Assembly (NCBI RefSeq): GCF_900108345.1
Contig: NZ_FNVV01000014.1
Coordinates: forward strand, 744,001 to 808,000
Length of the DNA: 64,000 bases
Source of the DNA: Bacteroides ndongoniae
GTDB taxonomy: Bacteria; Bacteroidota; Bacteroidia; Bacteroidales; Bacteroidaceae
Direction of reading: 5' to 3'
In this document: positions 1 through 7,707 of the stretch, piece by piece
Layout: the number at the start of each line of letters is the position of its first letter
Position numbering within the stretch: the stretch's first letter is position 1
The notes under the pieces: model-generated
Database searches by the model: none
Told to the model about the DNA's origin: nothing
The model's input: only the letters and a program-made list of their open reading frames with translations
Translations under genes and position numbers: made by a program

Positions 1-226
1 CGGTAGCCTGAGCATCATAGCCCGGCGCCTGCGGTTGCAACATACCGACGGACACCATGCAGAGGCGGTCGGCATCGTAGCCAAGCGGAAGGTGACGGTC
101 GTAGGTCACCACAATAACAGGATCGAAGATAATCCACGAAAGAACAGCAACCAGTATCAGTTCGGCCAGCAGCCAGCCATTGCGGCGGCGACGGGTCCAT
201 AGGGTTTTTAAGATAAGGGTAAACAT
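1..226 (-). CDS. FtsX-like ABC permease, N-terminal part (type B, runs off left edge)
   Basis: Only the first 75 codons are present. The ATG lies at 226-224 on the minus strand and the frame stays open to the window edge. The translation starts MFTLILKTLWTRRRRNGWLL, with a positively charged N-terminus followed by a hydrophobic segment at about residues 18-38. It resembles the N-terminus of the permease at 1839-3149 (RRQNAW / RRRNGW, then a TM segment, then DP and GYD/GYN motifs), so it is the second type-B member of the set. The family forms the membrane part of MacB/LolC-type ABC exporters. It is the fourth permease downstream of a membrane-fusion protein gene; the matching ATPase is not in the window. 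The fold is inferred from the paralogue because the rest is missing. Confidence 0.8.
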   Translation of the reverse strand, partial: MFTLILKTLWTRRRRNGWLLAELILVAVLSWIIFDPVIVVTYDRHLPLGYDADRLCMVSVGMLQPQAPGYDAQAT

Positions 227-376
227 AAAAATGAAGAATGAAGAATGAAAAATGAAGAATTTATACGAATGAGGAATTTATAGAAATGAGGAATGAAGAA
301 TTTATACGAATGAGGAATGTCAATGTCAGCATCCGCATGGCAATTCTTCATTCTTAATTCTTCATTCTTCATTAAA
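227..376. repeat. GAAGAAT-type inverted-repeat element (family A, copy 1)
   Basis: This gap between two permease genes is filled by repeated GAAGAAT/GAGGAAT motifs on the left and ATTCTTC/ATTCTTAATTCTTC motifs on the right, so the ends can pair. A CCGCATGGCAATTCTTC segment near 330-350 is the complement of the GAAGAATTGCCATGCGG core also found inside carA near 38.4 kb. It looks like a non-coding palindromic element. No gene is credible here. Confidence 0.8.
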
Positions 377-379
377 TAA

Positions 380-1693
380 TTATCTTTTTTCATACAGCGA
401 ATACACAATCGGTTTGCGGAGCGACATCCACGCCGGCAGAAGGGCCGACAGAAGGTTCAGTGCCAGGCAGAGCAGGAAGGCGATGACAAAGACGGCAGGT
501 GCAAAAAGCATCTCGCCCGATACATAGGCATCGACACCTTGCGGCACAGCTTCGGGCCACTGGTCGAGCAACGTGAAAACCCATTCACGTCCTACATAGA
601 CAACGATCCACGCCAATACCAATCCCAGCAGACCACCGGCCAGTGTCAGGAAGAAGTTTTCCCACATCACTTGCGAAAGCAGTATGTTGCGTCCTGCGCC
701 AAACGACTTACGTACTCCCATCTCGGGCAAGCGGCTCTCCATACGACTGGCAATAAGTCCGCTCAGGTTGAGGGCAGGCACCAATAGCAACACCAGTACC
801 ACGACGATCAGATAACCCGCCGTCTTCCAAGGATTGAAACCTGCATCCGATGGATGACTTTGGAAAACACTGAGCCAGTGCGAAGTTGGCTGCTTCCACA
901 ACTCCAACTGCCACTGATCCTTGTACTGCAGGTTCACCCGCCTCGTCAGGTCTCTGATTTCTGCCCGCAAAGCATCAGCCTGTGCCTTGTCCTTCACAAG
1001 AAAAGTGACGGAGAAAATGCCACTATACGGGAACTTGTCTGAATACGGTTTCGTATAATTTCCGAAAACCGAATAAGGCAAATAGACCTGAGCATACGAC
1101 TTCGAGGTGAGATAGCTGGCACCGCGTACAACGCCGCACACACGATAGTTGACATAATCCAACGAAAACGAACGTCCGACAACATTTTGGGTCGTACCGA
1201 ACAGACGACGCGCCAGGTCATCGGAGATCACAGCCGTATGGATGCCACTTGCCAAATCGGAATCGGTGAAAGGATTTCCTTCCAAAAAGTGGAATGAGTA
1301 GATGCGGAAAAAGGCTGGATCTGTAAGCTTTAAAGCCACTTTAAAGTCACCGCTCAAATCGGTTGGCTGTATGTAAAAGGATTCATCCATGCCATAGTCC
1401 ACAATGGCAGAAACTGCCTCTACGTTCTTTAACGGATACATCCACTCCTGCACAGCCTGAAACGACAGTCCAGCCTGAACGGTATATCCCTCCGAACGAA
1501 AACTGGCATGAGTCAGATACAACGTATTTTCCCGGTTTACCTCGGGATACACAGGTGCCAGCTTCACATAGTAAACCACCGCCATCACAACCGTCATGGC
1601 AATAGCCAGCCCTGTGCCGGCAATGTAGAGCGTACTGAACAGGCGGTTCTGCCTGAACAACGCAAGGGCTTGTTTGAAATAGGTCTTCAGCAT
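380..1693 (-). CDS. FtsX/MacB-like ABC transporter permease (type A, half-size)
   Basis: This 437-residue protein has the MacB layout. There is a TM segment at about residues 20-43, a large periplasmic domain (about 45-285), then three C-terminal TM segments (about 292-312, 345-370, 400-425). The ESRLPEMGVRKSFGA segment after the second TM is the typical FtsX-domain coupling region. Many Bacteroides permeases of this class are near 800 residues with two such units, so this is a half-size form expected to dimerise. Its N-terminus (MLKTYFKQALALFRQNRLF) closely matches the permease at 3156-4460, which points to duplication. It sits third in a co-directional row behind a membrane-fusion protein, so export of a peptide, lipid or drug is likely; the substrate is unknown. 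Confidence 0.88.
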   Translation of the reverse strand: MLKTYFKQALALFRQNRLFSTLYIAGTGLAIAMTVVMAVVYYVKLAPVYPEVNRENTLYLTHASFRSEGYTVQAGLSFQAVQEWMYPLKNVEAVSAIVDYGMDESFYIQPTDLSGDFKVALKLTDPAFFRIYSFHFLEGNPFTDSDLASGIHTAVISDDLARRLFGTTQNVVGRSFSLDYVNYRVCGVVRGASYLTSKSYAQVYLPYSVFGNYTKPYSDKFPYSGIFSVTFLVKDKAQADALRAEIRDLTRRVNLQYKDQWQLELWKQPTSHWLSVFQSHPSDAGFNPWKTAGYLIVVVLVLLLVPALNLSGLIASRMESRLPEMGVRKSFGAGRNILLSQVMWENFFLTLAGGLLGLVLAWIVVYVGREWVFTLLDQWPEAVPQGVDAYVSGEMLFAPAVFVIAFLLCLALNLLSALLPAWMSLRKPIVYSLYEKR

Positions 1694-1703
1694 GATAATT
1701 TAT

Positions 1704-1838
1704 GGCCTCACCCCCAGCCCCTCTCCCAAGGAGAGGGGAGGAAAGATATGACCGGTTATTTATTACATTATATATATTTCTATTATTTCTATCATTCTTA
1801 ATTTCCCTCTCCTTGGGAGAGGGGTTAGGGGTGAGGCT
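1704..1838. repeat. Inverted repeat of CCCCTCTCC...GGAGAGGGG type (family B)
   Basis: The gap between two permease genes is bounded by two GC-rich arms: cctcacccccagcccctctc (from 1706) and, inverted, ccctctccttgggagagggg with ggggtgagg (1804-1837). Each arm carries its own small palindrome (CTCTCC CAAGG AGAGGGG). The centre is AT-rich. This has the look of a dispersed palindromic (REP/MITE-like) element; similar motifs occur in many bacteria. No coding content is seen. Confidence 0.75.
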
Positions 1839-3149
1839 TTATTCTTCCCTCAACGCCTCCACCGGCAGCGCACGTGCCGCACGGCGCACAGGAATATACG
1901 TTCCGACCAGCGCTATCAACATCAGAACAACGTAACTAAGAGCCAACACCACGGTGAAGTGGAAGCCGAAACGGTTTTGCCCGTAGGCGGGATTGGGCAC
2001 GAACTTGTCATTCATCTCTACCGTGTACAGGCCGTTGGCGTGTGCATGATAGAACAGGAAGGGGATGACCAGCACGAAGGCTATCGTCAGCAACAGCCAG
2101 GCCTCGAGGAGGAACTGCCGCACGATGCACCCTTGCGAAGCGCCCATACTGCGCATCACTCCAATCTCGCCGCGACGGGCGTTGCTGCGTATCCAGAAGG
2201 TGCCCACCATGCCCAGGAAGATGCAGAGCAGGGCGAAACCCGTCAGGGCGTATTGCAGGCGGAGCTTGTTGGTGACACCGCTCTTCATGGCATAGTCCTC
2301 GCTCAGCTCCGAGAATTCCTTCAGGCTGTCGAAATAGAAGTTGCCGACGGAGAGTTGCGGTGCCACTTCCTGCTGGAAACGCTGTTTGAAGGCCGATACG
2401 TCCACACCCGGCTTCAGACGGATAACAAAATTGTACCACCACGGCATATACGGGCTTCCATACATTTCGCTGTACATGGTGACAATGAGCGGATAAGGCT
2501 GCTCGTAGTCGCGGTGCTTGAAGTCACGGAATACACCCGCTACCTCCAAAGCGTCCTCGCCCTGATAGACTTTCTTCCCCACGACATCGGCCGTACCGAA
2601 CAGGCGCTGAGCCAGCCGTTCGGAGATGAATGCCTTGTCTTCCACCTGTTCAGGCACCTGGATGTCACCACCCGTACGGGCATCCTTCATGCCATAGGTA
2701 TGAAGCATATTGCTGCCATCGGTTGCCACAAAGCAATAAGACTGGGCATGTACGAAACCTTCCCTTTTGTGCAAAGAGGCGGTATCGGCATAGATTTGCG
2801 TACCGCTCCACGAGTTGCTACAAGGGAAACTTTGATTACCGGCAATGGCCCAGCTGTCCACTTCGGGCTGCTCGCGCACGATGCGGGCCAGGCGCGTGTA
2901 GGCCACCAGGTTCATCGAGTCGGAAGCCATGTCGGGGTCGAAGTGGCCGTTCGTCTCGTCGTACATGCCGATGTTCACCACGTAAAGTCCTTCGGGATTG
3001 TAGCCCCGGTCGATGGCATGGTTGGCAGTCAATACATAGATAGGGTCGATAACGGTCCAAAGGAAGAAACTGACGACCAGCAGTTCCAGAAATATCCAGG
3101 CGTTCTGACGACGCTGGTTCCATAGTTGATGTAAGATGGTTTGAAGCAT
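1839..3149 (-). CDS. FtsX/MacB-like ABC transporter permease (type B, half-size)
   Basis: This 436-residue permease has a TM segment at about residues 20-38 (FLELLVVSFFLWTVIDPIYV), a periplasmic domain to about 320, then three TM segments ending in a cytoplasmic tail (PVRRAARALPVEALREE). The NARRGEIGVMRSMGAS segment is the FtsX-family coupling region. The protein begins MLQTILHQLWNQRRQNAWIF and matches the truncated permease at 1-226 better than its direct neighbours, so the row alternates B and A types. It lies 6 bp downstream of the type-A gene that ends at 3156, consistent with translation as a pair and a possible A/B heterodimer. The partner ATPase is not in the window. Confidence 0.88.
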   Translation of the reverse strand: MLQTILHQLWNQRRQNAWIFLELLVVSFFLWTVIDPIYVLTANHAIDRGYNPEGLYVVNIGMYDETNGHFDPDMASDSMNLVAYTRLARIVREQPEVDSWAIAGNQSFPCSNSWSGTQIYADTASLHKREGFVHAQSYCFVATDGSNMLHTYGMKDARTGGDIQVPEQVEDKAFISERLAQRLFGTADVVGKKVYQGEDALEVAGVFRDFKHRDYEQPYPLIVTMYSEMYGSPYMPWWYNFVIRLKPGVDVSAFKQRFQQEVAPQLSVGNFYFDSLKEFSELSEDYAMKSGVTNKLRLQYALTGFALLCIFLGMVGTFWIRSNARRGEIGVMRSMGASQGCIVRQFLLEAWLLLTIAFVLVIPFLFYHAHANGLYTVEMNDKFVPNPAYGQNRFGFHFTVVLALSYVVLMLIALVGTYIPVRRAARALPVEALREE

Positions 3150-3155
3150 GAGATT

Positions 3156-4460
3156 TTATCTTTTCGTATTCAATGATTCCATAATCGGGTGGCGCATTGC
3201 CCCCAGCGCGGGCACGAGGGCCGACACCACATTGAGCACCACACACACGGCCAGCGCGCAGCCGAACACGGCGGGATTGAACAGCATCTCGGGCGTAAGC
3301 GACGTGGAGAGCGAAGTGTCGTAGATGTTCTTGTCGAACAGCGTCAGAATCCAGTCGCTGGCCGTCAACACAATCAGGTAGGAGAACAACAGGCCTGCCA
3401 GACCGCCCAGCAGCGTGAGCAACAGGTTCTCGCAGAGCACCTGCTCCAGCAGGCGGCGGCGCGTAGCCCCATAGGCCTTACGGATGCCCAGCTCGGCAAT
3501 GCGGCTGTCCATACGCGAGGAAATCATGCCACTCAGATTCAAGGCAGGGATGAAGAGTAGTGCCAGCAGAATGTAGAGAAAATCCTTGGCCAGTTCCATC
3601 GTGTCGGGCGCCTTCTCCACATCCTGGCGGAAAGTGCTGAGCCAGTAAGGGTCGGGCTGCCCCATCAGGTCGTATTCATAGTCCTTGTCCTGCAGGGAGA
3701 AGCGCCGGAACACATCCTGCACCTCGCTGCGCACGGTTTCGAAGTTCTCCGCATCGTCCACCAGCAGCGACACAAACACATTGCCCAGCAATCCCTGCCT
3801 GTCCAGCTCCTTGGAGATATACTGCGCATTGAGCAAGGGCAGCCACAGGTCGCCTGCCGTTTCGGGTGTGGCATTGGAAACATCCCGCACCACGCCACAC
3901 ACGCGGTAGTCGCGCCCGTTGAAGGCGAAGTGCCTGCCCGTCACTCCCTCGACGGCGGCAAACAACCGCTTGGCCATCGACTCACCGATGACGGCCACTT
4001 GCGCTTTGGCCTCCACATCTTCCTGCGTGAATGGCTGGCCGTCAACAAAACGGAAGGAAAAGACTTTCCAGAAAGCGCCGTTGGCAAAACGGGGAGTAGC
4101 TTTGAAGGGCTTTACGTCCGTGGCGGACACCTGGTAATTCTCCCAGAAATCAATCATACTGCCCGCCACCCGCTCCACATGAGGCAGCCCCGGCAGCATC
4201 TGGTCCACCACATAGTAGGCCACGCCGCCGTAGATGTTCCAGTTCTCGGGCTTGCCCTTGGGATAGCGCTTCACGGGCTTCACCACCAGCGTGCGGTCGC
4301 GGTTATACTCGGGGTAGACGGGCCCGAACTTGACGTAGAAGATGATGAACAGCGTCATCACCAACGCGATGGACAAACCCGTGCCCACCACGTAGATACC
4401 CGTGAAGAGGCGGTTCTGCCGCATCAGGGTCCAGGCTTGTTTGAAGTAGTTTTTCAGCAT
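3156..4460 (-). CDS. FtsX/MacB-like ABC transporter permease (type A, half-size)
   Basis: The ATG at 4460 is chosen because it gives MLKNYFKQAWTLMRQNRLF, the exact start style of the paralogue at 380-1693; a longer reading to 4520 would translate the intergenic repeat. The 434-residue product has one N-terminal TM (about 22-42), a periplasmic domain with PVYPEYNRDRTL, and a C-terminal FtsX unit with DSRIAELGIRKAYGA followed by two TMs. It is the first permease after the membrane-fusion gene. With the following type-B gene it forms one A-B pair, repeated again downstream. The energy-coupling ATPase is presumably encoded to the left of the window or elsewhere. Confidence 0.88.
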   Translation of the reverse strand: MLKNYFKQAWTLMRQNRLFTGIYVVGTGLSIALVMTLFIIFYVKFGPVYPEYNRDRTLVVKPVKRYPKGKPENWNIYGGVAYYVVDQMLPGLPHVERVAGSMIDFWENYQVSATDVKPFKATPRFANGAFWKVFSFRFVDGQPFTQEDVEAKAQVAVIGESMAKRLFAAVEGVTGRHFAFNGRDYRVCGVVRDVSNATPETAGDLWLPLLNAQYISKELDRQGLLGNVFVSLLVDDAENFETVRSEVQDVFRRFSLQDKDYEYDLMGQPDPYWLSTFRQDVEKAPDTMELAKDFLYILLALLFIPALNLSGMISSRMDSRIAELGIRKAYGATRRRLLEQVLCENLLLTLLGGLAGLLFSYLIVLTASDWILTLFDKNIYDTSLSTSLTPEMLFNPAVFGCALAVCVVLNVVSALVPALGAMRHPIMESLNTKR

Positions 4461-4478
4461 AATGTTTATCTGTTTTAG

Positions 4479-4554
4479 TTGACAAGGAAGTTGACAAGGG
4501 GACGAGGCTTCAGACCACAAGGACTTGTCTTGTCAACTTGTTCACTCGTCAACT
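4479..4554. repeat. TTGACAAG / CTTGTCAA inverted repeat (family C, copy 1)
   Basis: Between the membrane-fusion gene and the first permease lie TTGACAAGGAAGTTGACAAG on the left and TTGTCAACTTG...TCGTCAACT on the right, around a gacgaggcttca centre. The same words recur at 7541-7674 and 43829-43960. It can fold as a long imperfect hairpin. It could act as an mRNA stability or attenuation element inside the operon, but this is inference. Confidence 0.7.
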
Positions 4555-4555
4555 C

Positions 4556-5806
4556 TCATTTCTTCAGTTTCAGTTTGTTCTTGTTCTTATATTGGCTCAT
4601 GTCGCTCACCACCACCTGGTCGCCCGGCTGGAGCCCCGAAACCACTTCGACATACTCGAAGTTGGAGTCGCCCAGTTGCACCTTGCGCTTCACAAGCTGA
4701 CCTTCGCCGTCGCGCACAAAGAGTTCGTACTCGCCACGGCCCACATAGTACGAAGCATTGGCCACGCGCATCACGTCTTCCTTCACGGCGTTCATCACGT
4801 AGACGTCTGTCTTCAGGCCCGAACGCAGGCGGCGGTTGCTGTCGTCCTCCAGCTGCACGGTGAAGGAGATGACACCGTTCTTCGAAAGCGGAGTGACACT
4901 GCTCACCTGCCCTTCCAGCTTCTCGCTGCCTATCTTCACGATGGCCCGTCCGCCGGCTGCCACACGGTCGCCGTAGGTATCGGCTATCTCGCCCTCTACC
5001 TTGAAGTGGCTCAGGTCGCTGATGACGGCTATCTGTGTGCCCTCTCCCACCTGCGCACCAATCTGGTTATTGATATAGGTAAGGATGGCCTTGCGGGGCG
5101 AACGTACCTGTGCGTCGTCCAGCGTACGCTTGGTTTCGGCCAGGCTCTTGCGGAAGATGCTCAGGTCCAGTTCCTGCACCTTGTATTCGGCTGCCAGCAC
5201 CTCCTGTTCGTTTTCGTACTGCTGGCGCAGCTGTTCCAGTTCCAGCTGGGCCACGTTGACACTCAGTTCGGCCTGACGTACCTTGTCGGTGGTACCCGAA
5301 CCGAGACTGTCGAGATACTGCTCGTTGCGCAACTCCACCTTCATGCGGTTCAGCTTCATCTCGGACACCTTGATCTGCATGGCCAGATCTTTCAGTTTGG
5401 TCTCGTTGTTCACCTGCAACTGCTGCAGCTTGTAGGTGCGCATCTGCTCCTCGTCCAGCTGTTTCTTGTATTCGGTCTCGGCACTCTGCAGGTCCAGCTT
5501 CAGGATGGGCGTGCCCACGTCCACGCTGTCGCCACCTTTCTTATAGACTTCGAGGATGCGGGTATTGATGGGCGAGTTGATGATTTCCTCGAACGCCGGC
5601 ACCACCTTGCCCGAGGCACTGACACTGACCTCAATGGTTCCCCGGTCCACTTGCGAAAAGACGAGGTCCTTCTCCTTCACTCCCGTCCGCATCAGCGAGA
5701 TGAGTACACTGATGACTACCACGCCCGACGCTCCTGCGATGCCGTAGCGCATCCACCTTTTGTTGCGCTCCTTGCGGCGCACTTCTTTCGGAATTTCTCT
5801 ATCCAT
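4556..5806 (-). CDS. HlyD/AcrA-family membrane-fusion protein of an ABC exporter
   Basis: This 416-residue periplasmic adaptor has a basic N-terminus (MDREIPKEVRRKERNKRW), one TM helix at about 22-42, a lipoyl/barrel half near 60-100 (VSVSASGKVVPAFEEIINSP), and a long charged coiled-coil hairpin (about 105-215). The second lipoyl half and beta-barrel follow (RSPRKAILTYINNQIGAQVG, then FKVEGEIADTYGDRVAAG). It is the MacA-like partner of the FtsX-type permeases downstream. It begins the operon and is transcribed away from the efflux operon at 6212. The C-terminus is lysine-rich (KNKNKLKLKK). The exporter presumably works with a TolC protein encoded elsewhere, perhaps the one at 6212. Confidence 0.9.
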   Translation of the reverse strand: MDREIPKEVRRKERNKRWMRYGIAGASGVVVISVLISLMRTGVKEKDLVFSQVDRGTIEVSVSASGKVVPAFEEIINSPINTRILEVYKKGGDSVDVGTPILKLDLQSAETEYKKQLDEEQMRTYKLQQLQVNNETKLKDLAMQIKVSEMKLNRMKVELRNEQYLDSLGSGTTDKVRQAELSVNVAQLELEQLRQQYENEQEVLAAEYKVQELDLSIFRKSLAETKRTLDDAQVRSPRKAILTYINNQIGAQVGEGTQIAVISDLSHFKVEGEIADTYGDRVAAGGRAIVKIGSEKLEGQVSSVTPLSKNGVISFTVQLEDDSNRRLRSGLKTDVYVMNAVKEDVMRVANASYYVGRGEYELFVRDGEGQLVKRKVQLGDSNFEYVEVVSGLQPGDQVVVSDMSQYKNKNKLKLKK

Positions 5807-5968
5807 ACCTTATATATTATATTGTTCTTATTTTCCTTGCTTTTACTTTTCTGTCTGATTTTCCTTTCCGGCTGACGGAAACGGACAATCTGAAAAGACT
5901 TACACCCTTTTCCTACGAAATACGTGCCAAAAACGCAACTTACTGATTTACAACAAAACCAAGAAAAT

Positions 5969-6025
5969 ACACAGTGTCCGATTCCGAACACTGTGTACAC
6001 TTTTGGATAATCTATTCCGAACACT
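5969..6025. promoter_or_regulatory. Candidate operator: inverted repeat ACACAGTGT/ACACTGTGT plus direct repeat ATTCCGAACACT
   Basis: ACACAGTGT at 5969-5977 pairs perfectly with ACACTGTGT at 5988-5996 across a 10-base loop. ATTCCGAACACT occurs at 5981-5992 and again at 6014-6025, 33 bases apart, about three helical turns. This is the usual look of a dimeric regulator site. The AraC-family gene at 10738 or an unlinked regulator could bind it. Binding is inferred. Confidence 0.5.
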
Positions 6026-6181
6026 TGCACCATCCTAAAGCCTTCCAAAGTGAATACCGGAACCTGAATCCATAGCTGTAAAGGGACGAAACGAGTGCAG
6101 TACCGGGGAAAATATGAACAAAAGCAAAAATATGAACATTCGTAGAAGAAATATAGACGTCATACTACCAGCATAACCATC

Positions 6182-6189
6182 TATCTTTG
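6182..6189 (+). promoter_or_regulatory. Bacteroides -7 promoter element TATCTTTG
   Basis: TATCTTTG matches the Bacteroidales -7 consensus TAnnTTTG and lies 22 bases before the ATG of the TolC-like gene at 6212. No clear -33 TTTG was found at the expected spacing. It probably drives the tolC-emrA-emrB row. Confidence 0.55.
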
Positions 6190-6211
6190 CAACAAATAAC
6201 AAAAGAAAGCT

Positions 6212-7537
6212 ATGATAAAGAAATTGTTCACATTTACATTTGCCTGTCTGCTCATAGGGAGTGCAGAAGCCCAGGAAATACTATCTTTAGGGCAATGCAT
6301 CCGGATAGGCATCGAGAACAACCTCGGACTGCAGACCAAGCAGAACGAGGTGTGCAAAGGCCGTCACGCCATCAGCGAGAACCGCGCCAAACTGTTACCG
6401 CAAATCAATGCTGTAGCCTCCTTCAACGACAACTTCAACCCGCCCGTATCGGTGACCGACGGCTCGGCCTACGGCAACCCGTACAACGTGACGAAGACCC
6501 TGCAGTACAACGCCAGCGCAGGCCTGCAACTGCAGATGCCGCTCTACAACCAGACCGCCTACACGGCAGTGGACATTGCCCGCACGCTGGACAACATCAA
6601 CCGGCTGACCTACGAAAAGGCACGCGAAGACCTCATCCTACAGATAGCCAGGATGTACTACCTGGGACAAAGCACTGCCGAACAGATAGGCATCGTCCGG
6701 GAGAACATCGGCCGCCTGCGCGAACTGCGCGACATCACCCAAGCCTTCTACGACAACGGCATGGCGATGGAAGTGGACCTGAAGCGCGTCAACATCAACT
6801 TGGAGAACATGCAGGTGCAATATGACAACGCCCAAGCCATGCTGACCCAACAGCTCAACCTGCTGAAGTACGTCATGGACTATCCCGCCAACGCCGACAT
6901 CGCCCTGGAGCCTGTGGACACCGAAAACATCCGGACTGCCGAACTGACCGGACTGGACACCAATCAGTACGAACTGCAACTGCTCCGCTCGCAAGGCGAA
7001 CTGGCCGAACGGCAGAAACGGATGATTAGCCAAGGGTACTTACCTTCGCTCAGCCTGACCGCCAACTGGATGTACTCGGCCTACACGGATAAGGCCAAGA
7101 ATTGGTTCCATTCCGGCCCGTCCAACCACTGGTACGACTCCAACGGCATCGGCCTGACGCTGAGAATCCCCATCTTCGACGGATTGGACAAACGCTCGAA
7201 ACTGCGGAAAGCGAAGATTGACATCGAAAACATCCGCCTGAATCAGGAGAACATGCAGAAGAACCTCGAAACGCAGTACCTGAACGCCACGAACGACCTG
7301 ATGAACAACCACCGCAACTTCGTGAAACAAAAGGACAACTACCGCCTGGCCGAGGAGGTCTACGAAGTGACCACCGACCGCTACCGCGAAGGCATTGCCT
7401 CGATGACCGAAGTCCTACAGGACGAGATGCGCATGAGCGAGGCGCAGAACAACTACATCAGCGCCCACTACAACTACCGCGTCACCAACCTGACCCTGCT
7501 GAAGCTGACTGGACAAACGGAAAGCCTACTGGAATAG
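6212..7537 (+). CDS. TolC-family outer membrane efflux protein
   Basis: The 441-residue product starts with a signal peptide (MIKKLFTFTFACLLIGSAEA, cleavage near residue 20-21). Two outer-membrane efflux repeats rich in long alpha-helices follow: LSLGQCIRIGIENNLGLQTK near the mature N-terminus, and a second helical hairpin with YRLAEEVYEVTTDRYREGIA near 375-395. This is the usual length for TolC relatives. It precedes EmrA- and EmrB-like genes, so together they make a tripartite drug efflux pump spanning both membranes. A TATCTTTG element lies just upstream. An AraC-type gene at the end of the row is the likely regulator. The substrate is not visible from sequence. Confidence 0.92.
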   Translation: MIKKLFTFTFACLLIGSAEAQEILSLGQCIRIGIENNLGLQTKQNEVCKGRHAISENRAKLLPQINAVASFNDNFNPPVSVTDGSAYGNPYNVTKTLQYNASAGLQLQMPLYNQTAYTAVDIARTLDNINRLTYEKAREDLILQIARMYYLGQSTAEQIGIVRENIGRLRELRDITQAFYDNGMAMEVDLKRVNINLENMQVQYDNAQAMLTQQLNLLKYVMDYPANADIALEPVDTENIRTAELTGLDTNQYELQLLRSQGELAERQKRMISQGYLPSLSLTANWMYSAYTDKAKNWFHSGPSNHWYDSNGIGLTLRIPIFDGLDKRSKLRKAKIDIENIRLNQENMQKNLETQYLNATNDLMNNHRNFVKQKDNYRLAEEVYEVTTDRYREGIASMTEVLQDEMRMSEAQNNYISAHYNYRVTNLTLLKLTGQTESLLE

Positions 7538-7540
7538 GAG

Positions 7541-7674
7541 GAGACGAGGGAACGAGTTGACGAGTTAACAAGTTAACAAGGGAATAAGGAATGTCCTTGT
7601 TGCCTGAAGCCTCGTCAACTCGTCAACTAACCCAACCCCCTCGTTGCCTGAAGCCTCGTCAACTTGTCAACTAA
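7541..7674. repeat. TTGACAAG / CTCGTCAACT inverted repeats (family C, copy 2)
   Basis: The gap between the TolC and EmrA genes begins with gacgagttaacaagttaaca-type words. It then carries two near-copies of ttgcctgaagcctcgtcaac (about 7599 and 7644), 45 bases apart. The left and right halves are mutually complementary (ACGAGTTGACGAG against CTCGTCAACTCGT). It is the same family as 4479-4554 and 43829-43960. A structured operon spacer is likely. Confidence 0.75.
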
Positions 7675-7707
7675 CTTAAAAACAACATTCAAAATCATAT
7701 AAACATC

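Larger units (their letters stand above)
5807..6211. other. Divergent intergenic region (405 bp)
   Basis: This region separates the minus-strand permease operon from the plus-strand efflux operon. It is AT-rich and holds no credible gene; a minus-strand open frame at 5716-6048 overlaps the membrane-fusion start and has no protein-like character. It contains a perfect inverted repeat and a 33-bp-spaced direct repeat (5969-6025) and a TAnnTTTG element at 6182-6189, each listed separately. Confidence 0.8.

Noticed and set aside
208..408. A short minus-strand frame rich in KNEE and SSFF words
   Set aside because: It is translated repeat sequence between two permease genes and has no independent coding evidence. 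The same kind of sequence is accepted only inside carA, where it is fused in frame to a real enzyme.
5716..6048. A 110-codon minus-strand open frame
   Set aside because: It overlaps the start of the membrane-fusion gene in another frame and covers an AT-rich gap with regulatory repeats; the translation is not protein-like.
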